DNA from: Isosphaeraceae bacterium
GTDB lineage: Bacteria > Planctomycetota > Planctomycetia > Isosphaerales > Isosphaeraceae
Direction of reading: 5' to 3'
NCBI GenBank assembly: GCA_025356475.1
Contig: JANXSX010000089.1
Location: 1-36,794, forward strand
DNA: 36,794 bases
The notes below the pieces were generated by a model, which saw nothing but the letters and a program-made list of their open reading frames with translations, was not told the DNA's origin and searched no databases. How positions within the stretch are numbered: the first letter of the stretch is position 1; each line of letters opens with the position of its first letter. The translations under genes and the position numbers were made by a program. Below, one piece after another: positions 7,325 through 14,686 of the stretch.

Positions 7325-9547
7325 ATGCGACGAACTCAGCGACGCGACTCTTCGATCTTCCTGGCTCTGGCGATCTCCGCCGGCCTGGTCGTGGTTATGG
7401 TTCCAGGTCGTGCTGCTGCCCAGCCTCCCGGGCCAGAACGGTTCGCCGTTCCGCCCGCAACCCCCATCGACCTCTGGGGAGCGATTGACTATCTCATGAA
7501 GACAGGTCAATCGGGGCAGGCTGCCGGCTATCTCAAGAAGTTCGTCGAGACCAACCCCACCGACGATGACCTGCTCGCCATTCGCGACCGTTATGGCATT
7601 CGCTCGATGCTTCGGCTTGCGGACTTCCCCGCGACCAAGGCTCAGGCACAGACTCTGATCGCTCGGATGACCGAGGCTGCGAGACGCAACACGGGGAATC
7701 CAGAACGGCTGGCTCAGGCCGTCGACTCGATCCCGAAGAGTCGCGAGGAACAATCGCAAGCCCTCGAACTCCTCAGGGAGGCTGGGCCGTTCGCGGTTCC
7801 GGTTCTGGTTGATGCCCTTCGCCAGCCAGGTCGTTCCTCGGAAGAGCGGAACATGCTGGCCGAGAGTCTGGGGATGCTCGACGCCAGTGCGGTTGCCCCT
7901 CTGGTTGCCTTGCTCGACACAAAGGATGGAGCGACTCTGATCGATACGATCCACGCACTTGGACGGATCGGCGATAAGCGAGCGATTCCTGGACTTCGCT
8001 ACGTGGCAGTCCGAAATGACGAGAACCCCACCGTTCGCGATGCGGCGCTCAAGGCAATCGGTCGACTCAGCGGGCGGCCTGGCGACTTGGGAACGAAAGC
8101 CGCAGCTCGCATCCTGACCGACGAGGCTCGGGCATATCATCTCCATACGACCAGGATCGACACTCCCCCGATCATTTGGTCATGGAATGAGGAGGATGGG
8201 AAGCTTAGCTCTCGTCCTACTTCAGTCTCCGAAGCTGAGGAATATCACGGACTTCGGGCAGCAAGGCAGGCATTGACCCTCGCTCCGGCGGACCTTGACG
8301 CCCAGTCGACCCTAGTCGCGATCGCAGTCGACAAGGCTGTGGGTCGAGTCGGGCTGACGACCTATCCCAAGGGAGAGGAAGCTGCCGCGAACCTAGCTTT
8401 GATGTCGGGGCCAGCGGTTCTCTCCCGCACGTTAAGTCAGTCACTCGTCGACGGGAAATTTGATCTTGCCGCCGCCTCGGCGGCCGCGCTTGGGCAAGTG
8501 ACTGACCGTGACGCTTTGGCTTCGAACGGCAAAGCCCATGCGTTGGTCCAAGCCCTCTCGGCCCCGGATCGGAGAGCCCAGTTCGCTGCCGCAAAGGCGT
8601 TGACAGGTCTCCAGCCTCGTAAGCCTTTCCAGGGGTCGAGCCGGGTTGTGCCGGTCCTCGCTCGATTCCTGACCATTGGTCAGAATCCTCGAGCTGTGGT
8701 GATTGATGGGAACCTTTCCCGAGGAGCCCAACTCGCCGCCCAGTTGAAGACCCTTGGCTATGAGGTGGACCTTGCGGCGAGTGGTGACCAAGGGTTCCGG
8801 TTTGCATCGGATTCGGCGGATGTCGAGCTTGTGATCATGGAGCCTTACCTACATCAAGGGGCATGGCGACTTGAAGACGTTTTGGGCAATCTCCGGCTCG
8901 ACCCTCGCACAGCCGGCCTGCCCATCTTTGTCATCGGGGCACTCGCGACTGAGGATAAGCTGAGCAGTCGGCTCCGAGAGTATCCTGGCGTCGCTTACCT
9001 GGTAGGGACGATCGAGGCGTCTACCCTCAAGAGACAACTCGATCGGCAGTTCGTCCGCATGGGGGCGAGAACACTCTCAGCGGCGGAGCGGACCGACTAC
9101 GCCGTTAACGCGGCCAAATTGCTTGGTCAGATCACTCAGGTGGAGGGTAGTCCGTTCGAGCCCGACCTTCAGCGCGCAGGAGCCGCACTCGCCGTCGCTT
9201 TGAAGAGGTCGAATACGAGTGAGGCCGCTCTCACCGCGCTCGGGAACATCCCAGGTGTTGGGGCGCAACGAGGACTTGCCGACGCACTCCTCGACTCTTC
9301 TCAACCAATGCCGATCCGGATCGGGGCCGCGACTCAACTGAGCCGAAGTCTCCAGAGGTTCGGACCACTCGTGACGGCTGAGCAGGAGCGATTGCTCGTT
9401 GCGGCACTCGACGCGTCCGGTGACGATCCTGCTCTGAAGACAGCGATCTCGGGTGTGATCGGTGCGTTGAGGCCCAAGTCGGAGCAGGTTGGCCGACGGC
9501 TTCAGGCCTATCAAACTCCTCCCCCTGCCCCGGCTGATATCCCTTGA
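7325..9547 (+). CDS. Exported HEAT-repeat protein with a degenerate receiver-like domain
   Basis: A 740-residue protein of unknown role. It starts with a signal peptide (MRRTQRRDSSIF, hydrophobic core, GRAAAQ cleavage region), so the rest should be outside the cytoplasm. Residues about 100-430 contain HEAT/PBS-lyase-type helical repeats (for example AVAPLVALLDTKD, LGRIGDKRAIPGLRYVAVR). Residues about 455-575 look like a response-regulator receiver fold: an AVVIDGN first strand, LGYEVDLAASGDQGFRFA, VELVIMEPYL, LPIFVIGALA and VAYLVGTIE. The phospho-acceptor Asp is Glu, and the conserved Thr/Ser and Lys positions are not kept, so it should not be phosphorylated normally. More helical repeats follow. 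The ATG at 7325 (GGAAG upstream) is preferred to an earlier ATG because it starts the signal peptide. Confidence 0.75.
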   Translation: MRRTQRRDSSIFLALAISAGLVVVMVPGRAAAQPPGPERFAVPPATPIDLWGAIDYLMKTGQSGQAAGYLKKFVETNPTDDDLLAIRDRYGIRSMLRLADFPATKAQAQTLIARMTEAARRNTGNPERLAQAVDSIPKSREEQSQALELLREAGPFAVPVLVDALRQPGRSSEERNMLAESLGMLDASAVAPLVALLDTKDGATLIDTIHALGRIGDKRAIPGLRYVAVRNDENPTVRDAALKAIGRLSGRPGDLGTKAAARILTDEARAYHLHTTRIDTPPIIWSWNEEDGKLSSRPTSVSEAEEYHGLRAARQALTLAPADLDAQSTLVAIAVDKAVGRVGLTTYPKGEEAAANLALMSGPAVLSRTLSQSLVDGKFDLAAASAAALGQVTDRDALASNGKAHALVQALSAPDRRAQFAAAKALTGLQPRKPFQGSSRVVPVLARFLTIGQNPRAVVIDGNLSRGAQLAAQLKTLGYEVDLAASGDQGFRFASDSADVELVIMEPYLHQGAWRLEDVLGNLRLDPRTAGLPIFVIGALATEDKLSSRLREYPGVAYLVGTIEASTLKRQLDRQFVRMGARTLSAAERTDYAVNAAKLLGQITQVEGSPFEPDLQRAGAALAVALKRSNTSEAALTALGNIPGVGAQRGLADALLDSSQPMPIRIGAATQLSRSLQRFGPLVTAEQERLLVAALDASGDDPALKTAISGVIGALRPKSEQVGRRLQAYQTPPPAPADIP

Positions 9548-9555
9548 TCCAGTTC

Positions 9556-9571
9556 ATTGATTGATTGATTG
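9556..9571. repeat. Tetranucleotide repeat (ATTG)4
   Basis: Four tandem ATTG units lie in the short gap between the HEAT-protein gene and the sigma-54 activator gene. Such tracts can slip; here it is noncoding and about 100 bases upstream of the activator start. Confidence 0.6.
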
Positions 9572-9668
9572 ACGGACAAACTGACGTACACGCTTTGTTG
9601 TTGCACCTTGGTTTCTCGGACAGGACGTATCGAGATACCAGTGGAGTGGGTTTGAAGGATGCGCATTG

Positions 9669-10778
9669 ATGGCGATTTCCACCGAACGGTACGCCCCGCG
9701 ACTGAACGCCTCCATTCCCGGTGACGATGTGAGTCTACCGGGTGTGATTGGTCAGGGTTCCGCGATGCGCGAGGTTTCACGGATAACTCGGCGAGTTGCT
9801 GTGTCACGCGCCTGCGTGCTGATCGTGGGTGAAACCGGTACTGGCAAGGAGTTGATTGCGCGCGCGATCCACGACTTGAGCCCTCGCCACTCGGGTCCAT
9901 ACATTCGAGTCAACTGTGGCGCTCTGACCGAGAGCCTGCTCGAAAGCGAACTGTTCGGCCACGTCAAAGGTTCGTTCACAGGTGCGGTCGATAATCGTAC
10001 AGGACGTTTCGAGGCAGCCCACACCGGCAGTATCTTCCTCGACGAGATCAACAGCACCTCGCCCAAACTCCAAGTGAAACTTCTGCGTGTTTTGCAAGAG
10101 GGGGAGTTCGAACGGGTCGGCGATACCCGCACCGTGAAGGTCGACACCCGGATTGTGGCCGCGACAAATCGAGACCTACTCGACGAGATTGATGCCGGCC
10201 GATTCCGTGAAGACTTATACTATCGCTTGAATGTGGTTCCTATCTATTTGCCTGCTCTTCGCGAACGTCGCGATGACATTCCGCACTTAGTGGAGTTCTT
10301 CCTGAAGCGATATGGGGACCAGAATCGCCGCGAGGTCCGAAGTGTCCATCCCGAAGCGATGCGGCTCCTGCGGGAGCACGATTGGCCGGGCAATGTTCGC
10401 GAGCTCCAAAACTACATTGAGCACGCCGTCGTCCTTGGTGAAGGCATCGAGATGTTGCCCGCCCACCTGCCCGCCCAGCTTCGCGGAGAGGCTCCCCCCC
10501 GCCCGATTCGTGGTCGAGTGGGAGACCTACCCGGCCTGACCGCCGAGCTGGTTCGCCAAGGCTTACGAGCCGCAGGACCACAGGCGAACGATCTTCACGA
10601 TAGGATTGTTGGCCAGGTCGAACGTGAGCTGATTCAACAAGTTCTCACTGCTTGCGAACGTGTTCAGATCAAAGCCGCCGCCCGGTTAGGGATCAACCGC
10701 AACACACTTCACAAGAAGCTCGCAGAGTTCAAAATCGATAGCGTCAATGAGTCGCTACCGCCCGTTGATGATGAATAA
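9669..10778 (+). CDS. Sigma-54-dependent activator without a receiver domain
   Basis: An AAA+ enhancer-binding protein that would remodel sigma-54 RNA polymerase. The 369-residue product goes almost straight into the AAA+ domain: Walker A GETGTGKE near residue 55, ELFGHVKGSFTGAV (the GAFTGA loop as GSFTGA, a common variant), Walker B GSIFLDEI, sensor and arginine-finger region AATNRDL...RFREDLYYRLN, and DWPGNVRELQNYIEHAV. The C-terminus carries a Fis-type helix-turn-helix (IKAAARLGINRNTLHKKL). There is no N-terminal receiver or GAF domain, as in PspF, so control must come from a partner or from expression. AAGGA lies nine bases before the ATG at 9669. The ATPase of the next cassette begins 45 bases after its stop, without a visible terminator. 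Confidence 0.9.
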   Translation: MAISTERYAPRLNASIPGDDVSLPGVIGQGSAMREVSRITRRVAVSRACVLIVGETGTGKELIARAIHDLSPRHSGPYIRVNCGALTESLLESELFGHVKGSFTGAVDNRTGRFEAAHTGSIFLDEINSTSPKLQVKLLRVLQEGEFERVGDTRTVKVDTRIVAATNRDLLDEIDAGRFREDLYYRLNVVPIYLPALRERRDDIPHLVEFFLKRYGDQNRREVRSVHPEAMRLLREHDWPGNVRELQNYIEHAVVLGEGIEMLPAHLPAQLRGEAPPRPIRGRVGDLPGLTAELVRQGLRAAGPQANDLHDRIVGQVERELIQQVLTACERVQIKAAARLGINRNTLHKKLAEFKIDSVNESLPPVDDE

Positions 10779-10823
10779 GCCGTCTAAAGATATCGTTGAA
10801 TTCGTCAGTCGAGAGGATTCTTA

Positions 10824-11876
10824 ATGTTGAAGTCCCTCGAAATCAAAAATCTGACAGTCTTTGCAGATGGAAACCTGCAATTTGGTCGTCACTTGAATGT
10901 CTTCGTGGGTGAGAATGGAACAGGGAAATCCCACCTGCTTAAGGTCACCTATGCGGTACTCGCCACGATCGCAGAAAAGCGACAAAAACTGGAGATTGGG
11001 GTTCCAACAAAGAAAAGCCTTCAACAGAAGCTTGCGGAGAAATTGGTCACTGTTCTTCGCCCCGAGAGTCTCGGAAGGTTGGCACGTCGTCAGGTGGGAA
11101 TGAATCGATGTCAAGTTCAATGCCATTTTGAGGATCGCAAGCACGACGTCGACTTCCACTTTACAACCAAGAGCCAATCCGAAGTGATTATTGACAAGTT
11201 GCCGACCAGTTGGCTCAAGAAACCACCCGTGTTTCTACCTACACGCGAGTTGTTGACGATCTATCCCGGGTTTGTTTCATTTTACGACAATCATTATCTG
11301 GAGTTTGAGGAAACGTGGCGTGATACCTGTACTCTGCTTGGGGCAGCGCTTGTTCGAGGTCTGAAGGAAGAAGAGGTTCGCAAGCTATTGGGTCCTCTCG
11401 AAGAAGCAATGGGTGGCAAAGTCGAATACGACCAGAATGGTCGATTTTACTTGAAGATCCCGCAAGAAGGCCGCATGGAAATGCCGCTTATTGCGGAGGG
11501 CCTGCGCAAGTTGGCGATGTTGGCCCGTTTGATTGCGACAGGATCCTTGTTGGGCACGGGAGCGTTGTTCTGGGACGAGCCGGAGACAAATCTCAATCCC
11601 AGACTTATCAAGGAGGTAGCCCGGGTTGTGCTGCATCTCTGTCAGAATGGGGTCCAGGTCTTCATCGCAACGCATAGCCTTTTTCTAATGAGAGAACTGG
11701 ATATCCTGCTAAGAAACGAACTTTGGCAAAGTCTTGATGCACGATTCTTTGGATTGCAGCGGGAGAAAGACGGAGTTGAGATCGAACAAGGCGATAGCAT
11801 CGACGATATCGGCGCGATCGCCGCACTCGATGAAGAGTTGAGTCAATCCGATCGGTATCTCCAAACGGAACTCTAA
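10824..11876 (+). CDS. ABC/AAA-type ATPase of a probable defence cassette
   Basis: A 350-residue SMC/OLD-like P-loop ATPase. Walker A is GENGTGKSH near residue 31. A signature-like segment [20 protein letters not shown] precedes Walker [13 protein letters not shown], and the switch His is in [13 protein letters not shown]. This is the AAA_15/AAA_21 architecture found as the motor in many anti-phage and OLD-family systems, but no Toprim domain is fused. GAGAGG lies seven bases before the ATG. The nuclease gene starts four bases after its stop, so the two are almost certainly cotranscribed. Base composition is more AT-rich than the flanking core genes, suggesting transfer. Role in phage defence is inference from architecture and pairing. 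Confidence 0.8.
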   Translation: MLKSLEIKNLTVFADGNLQFGRHLNVFVGENGTGKSHLLKVTYAVLATIAEKRQKLEIGVPTKKSLQQKLAEKLVTVLRPESLGRLARRQVGMNRCQVQCHFEDRKHDVDFHFTTKSQSEVIIDKLPTSWLKKPPVFLPTRELLTIYPGFVSFYDNHYLEFEETWRDTCTLLGAALVRGLKEEEVRKLLGPLEEAMGGKVEYDQNGRFYLKIPQEGRMEMPLIAEGLRKLAMLARLIATGSLLGTGALFWDEPETNLNPRLIKEVARVVLHLCQNGVQVFIATHSLFLMRELDILLRNELWQSLDARFFGLQREKDGVEIEQGDSIDDIGAIAALDEELSQSDRYLQTEL

Positions 11877-11880
11877 TTCA

Positions 11881-12477
11881 ATGCCAACCTTGACCGAAGC
11901 CGAGCTGACCTTCACGTTTCCCGAGGGTTGGAGAGCGACGAAATTGGACGAGTGGAGTTTCTATAAAGACCAATTTATGAAACTCTGTTCAGGATTACAG
12001 TCTACTTGTGCGAAGTGTGATGCAAACTTGCATTGTCAGAACTGTGGAACATCAAAGAATGTCGGAATTAAAGCGGTCGACTTTGTCGCAATCGACACCC
12101 AAGATACGACATGGTTGATCGAGGTCAAGGACTACCGAAGGCACCGTCGCACAAAAGCTATCGATATAGGTAGCGAGATCGCTTTGAAAGTGCGAGACAC
12201 CCTGGCTACAATAGCGGCGGCTTCACGCAATGCCAATAATCCTACGGAAAAGGCTCTCGCGTTAGCGGCGTTGGCATCTTCACACTTCCGCATCGTGCTT
12301 CACCTGGAGCAGCCGAAGACTTCAGCAAAGCTATTTCCTCACGCGAAAGATCGTGCCGATTTTGTTCAGAAGCTCAAGCAACTCTTGAGATCGGTTGACC
12401 CACGTCCTCGAGTCGTTGGGATGGGAAGTCTCATTGACGGCACGTGGAAGGTGTCGTCTCAAAAGAGGCATAAATAG
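11881..12477 (+). CDS. PD-(D/E)XK-like nuclease with a zinc ribbon, partner of the ATPase
   Basis: A 198-residue protein beginning MPTLTEAELTFTFPEGW. A CxxC-x5-CxxC zinc-ribbon-like cluster (Cys43, 46, 52, 55) is followed by AVDFVAI (Asp67) and WLIEVKDYR (Glu81, Lys83), which fit the D...ExK active site of PD-(D/E)XK nucleases. A helical region (LKVRDTLATIAAA) follows. From memory, short proteins with the same TEAELxFxF start, EVKD motif and VRDT helix are found next to AAA ATPases in cyanobacteria and others; the Cys cluster seems an addition here. It is four bases downstream of the ATPase gene. Cutting activity and target are not shown by sequence. Confidence 0.65.
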   Translation: MPTLTEAELTFTFPEGWRATKLDEWSFYKDQFMKLCSGLQSTCAKCDANLHCQNCGTSKNVGIKAVDFVAIDTQDTTWLIEVKDYRRHRRTKAIDIGSEIALKVRDTLATIAAASRNANNPTEKALALAALASSHFRIVLHLEQPKTSAKLFPHAKDRADFVQKLKQLLRSVDPRPRVVGMGSLIDGTWKVSSQKRHK

Positions 12478-12550
12478 CAAGAAATTGATTGAAAGTCACT
12501 ACCAGAGCGTCAAGCCTCTCACCGCCCTCTTGCGCTTGTGGAGGAGCGGA

Positions 12551-12579
12551 TTGCGCAGGGTCTTCCAATAGGCTATACT
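12551..12579 (+). promoter_or_regulatory. Sigma-70-type promoter for the methyltransferase gene
   Basis: TTGCGC (12551-12556) and TATACT (12574-12579) are separated by 17 bases, a near-ideal match, 46 bases before the methyltransferase ATG. It suggests the methyltransferase is transcribed independently of the upstream ATPase/nuclease cassette. Confidence 0.6.
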
Positions 12580-12625
12580 AGTGGGCTCACACCTTCGATT
12601 GACCAACTTGTGAAGGTTTTGGATC

Positions 12626-13519
12626 ATGACGTTGCATCTTGAGTTCGACCAGCTTCATCAGGGCGATTGCCTGGATTTGTTGAAGAGGCTCCCAGATGGT
12701 ACGGTCGACCTTGCCTTCGCCGACCCTCCGTTCAATATTGGCTACGATTACGACGTCTATGACGACAAGCAAGACGCGAACGACTACCTGGACTGGAGCA
12801 GGAAGTGGATTGCTGAGGTTGCGCGAGTCCTGAAGCCCACCGGTTCGTTCTGGCTGGCGATCGGGGATGAATATGCCGCCGAACTGAAGGTGATGGCCCA
12901 TCGTGAACTCGGCCTGTTCCCGCGAAGCTGGGTGATCTGGTACTACACTTTCGGTGTTAATTGCGCCAATAAGTTTAGTCGTAGCCATGCGCACTTGCTC
13001 TACTTTACCAAAGATCCAAAAACATTCACATTTAATGTCGAAGAGATCCGAGTCCCCTCGGCGCGGCAACTCGTCTATGCCGATAAGCGAGCGAATCCCA
13101 AGGGCCGCTTGCCCGACGATACCTGGATCTTACGCCCACAAGATCTTCCGGAGGATGGGTTCGACCCGACAAGTGATACCTGGTACGTCTCTCGGGTCTG
13201 TGGGACCTTTAAGGAACGTAAGGGGTGGCATGGTTGTCAAATGCCGGAGCAGGTTCTCGGTCGGATCATCAGGGCTTGTTCAGCCCCCGGAGATCTTGTG
13301 CTCGACCCGTTCGCTGGTAGTGGAACGACGCTTGCAGTCGCCAAGAAGCTTGATCGCCGATTCCTTGGGTTTGAACTTTCGAGTGAATACGCGGCCCGGG
13401 TCCAGAGTCGACTTGAGTTTATCGAACCAGGCCAACCGCTCGACGGCGTTGAAGAACCCTATGTCAAGACGGTCCGCACCCGTAAGGTCCAAGCGAACAT
13501 GATCCCGGGGCTCGAATGA
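12626..13519 (+). CDS. Beta-class DNA methyltransferase (N6-adenine or N4-cytosine)
   Basis: Transfers a methyl group from S-adenosylmethionine to an exocyclic amino group in DNA. The 297-residue protein has catalytic DPPF (near residue 34) before the AdoMet-binding DPFAGSGTT (near residue 230), the beta-class order. The opening [27 protein letters not shown] is typical of this group. No C-terminal RAMA-like domain as in CcrM is present. The target is unknown. It could be a solitary regulatory methylase or the protective partner of the nuclease gene just upstream; the dedicated promoter and ordinary GC content favour the former. Its stop overlaps the GH18 start (ATGA at 13516-13519). Confidence 0.9.
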   Translation: MTLHLEFDQLHQGDCLDLLKRLPDGTVDLAFADPPFNIGYDYDVYDDKQDANDYLDWSRKWIAEVARVLKPTGSFWLAIGDEYAAELKVMAHRELGLFPRSWVIWYYTFGVNCANKFSRSHAHLLYFTKDPKTFTFNVEEIRVPSARQLVYADKRANPKGRLPDDTWILRPQDLPEDGFDPTSDTWYVSRVCGTFKERKGWHGCQMPEQVLGRIIRACSAPGDLVLDPFAGSGTTLAVAKKLDRRFLGFELSSEYAARVQSRLEFIEPGQPLDGVEEPYVKTVRTRKVQANMIPGLE

Positions 13520-14445
13520 AAACCGATCGACGATGGGTGGCTTGGGTTCTCCTTCTGTTCCCGATGTTGGGGGCATCGCCCACCGAAATGCCCTTTCGTG
13601 TCGTCGGCTATCTCCCCGATTACCGAATGGCGCAGCTCGACCAGAGCCTTGGCCAGCATCTCACCGACCTGATCTACTTCTCGGTCGAGCCTGATGCGAA
13701 GGGCGGTCTTGATCGAAAGAGGCTGAAGCCGGAATACCTGGTTACGCTCAAAAGGATCAAGGATCAGCATAAGATCAAACTTCATCTCAGCGTGGGCGGT
13801 TGGGGACGTTCCGCAGGGTTCCCGCGTCTCGCTGCCTCCGCCGAGCTTCGCACCAAGTTTGCTTCCGAGTTGGTCCGCTTCTGTCAGGAGAACGGTTTCG
13901 ATGGTGTCGATCTCGATTGGGAGCATCCCAAAGGGTCAGACCAAGTACGTGACCACGGGCTGTTGCTCACTGAGGTCCGCAGGCAATTCCGTCCCCATGG
14001 TTACCAGTTGACGATCGCCGTCGCCGGCTGGCAAACGATGAGTGGCGAGGCGATTGCTGCTGTCGATTGGTTCAACCTAATGGCCTACGATGGTGAGGGA
14101 AAGCACTCGACCTTCGAGTTTGCCCAGGCCGATGTCGCCCGACTCTTGAAACAGGGTATACCGGCATCGAAGATTTGCTTGGGACTTCCGTTCTATGGTC
14201 GCGACATCAAGAACCATAATCGCGAACGTACTTATGCCGATCTTGTGCAGAAGTCTCAATCCGATGCCATTGACGAAATTGATGGCTATTATTTCAACAG
14301 TGTCGCTACGATCGAGAAGAAGGCAAGGTTTGCGCTGGAATCAAAGTTAGCTGGGGTGATGATTTGGGAGGTCGGGCAGGATACTCATGATGAGCGGTCA
14401 CTATTGAAGGCGATTGGTCGCATCAGCTCAATCCCCAAGCCCTAA
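13516..14445 (+). CDS. Glycoside hydrolase family 18 (chitinase-like) exported protein
   Basis: Probably hydrolyses or binds a beta-1,4-linked amino sugar polymer outside the cytoplasm. The 309-residue product starts with a signal peptide ([19 protein letters not shown]). It then follows the GH18 barrel: [19 protein letters not shown], catalytic DGVDLDWE around residues 129-136 (DxxDxDxE with the acid/base Glu), FNLMAYD and [10 protein letters not shown] near the end. The active-site acids are intact. It contains only the catalytic domain. Its ATG overlaps the methyltransferase stop by four bases, so the two are translationally coupled although functionally unrelated. Confidence 0.92.
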   Translation: MKTDRRWVAWVLLLFPMLGASPTEMPFRVVGYLPDYRMAQLDQSLGQHLTDLIYFSVEPDAKGGLDRKRLKPEYLVTLKRIKDQHKIKLHLSVGGWGRSAGFPRLAASAELRTKFASELVRFCQENGFDGVDLDWEHPKGSDQVRDHGLLLTEVRRQFRPHGYQLTIAVAGWQTMSGEAIAAVDWFNLMAYDGEGKHSTFEFAQADVARLLKQGIPASKICLGLPFYGRDIKNHNRERTYADLVQKSQSDAIDEIDGYYFNSVATIEKKARFALESKLAGVMIWEVGQDTHDERSLLKAIGRISSIPKP

Positions 14446-14534
14446 GCCGATCGTGTTGGTGAGAGGACTCTCAGAGTTCGTCGCAAGAGTGGACGCCAAC
14501 GGCCTCGATTCTGAGGTTTAGGTCCACTAGAGGC

Positions 14535-14564
14535 TTGCCACCGACCTCAGAAACAGGCTAGAAT
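14535..14564 (+). promoter_or_regulatory. Candidate promoter for carB
   Basis: TTGCCA (14535-14540) and TAGAAT (14559-14564) are 18 bases apart, about 120 bases before the chosen carB start. This leaves a leader that contains the 14577-14614 hairpin. Confidence 0.45.
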
Positions 14565-14576
14565 CGTGAAATTTTG

Positions 14577-14614
14577 CGGGCCGCTCCTCCCTGCCTTAGG
14601 GTGAGTGCGGCCCG
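14577..14614 (+). promoter_or_regulatory. Hairpin in the carB leader
   Basis: CGGGCCGC (14577-14584) pairs with GCGGCCCG (14607-14614), a perfect 8-bp GC-rich stem with a 22-base loop. It lies immediately downstream of the candidate promoter, within the expected untranslated leader. No T-run follows, so it is not an obvious attenuator terminator. Confidence 0.4.
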
Positions 14615-14686
14615 AGCCGCGTCGTGCTGGGCCAGCCCCCCTGCCTTGCGCATCTTCCCTGGTCGTGCCAAGACGAGAGACCCGCC

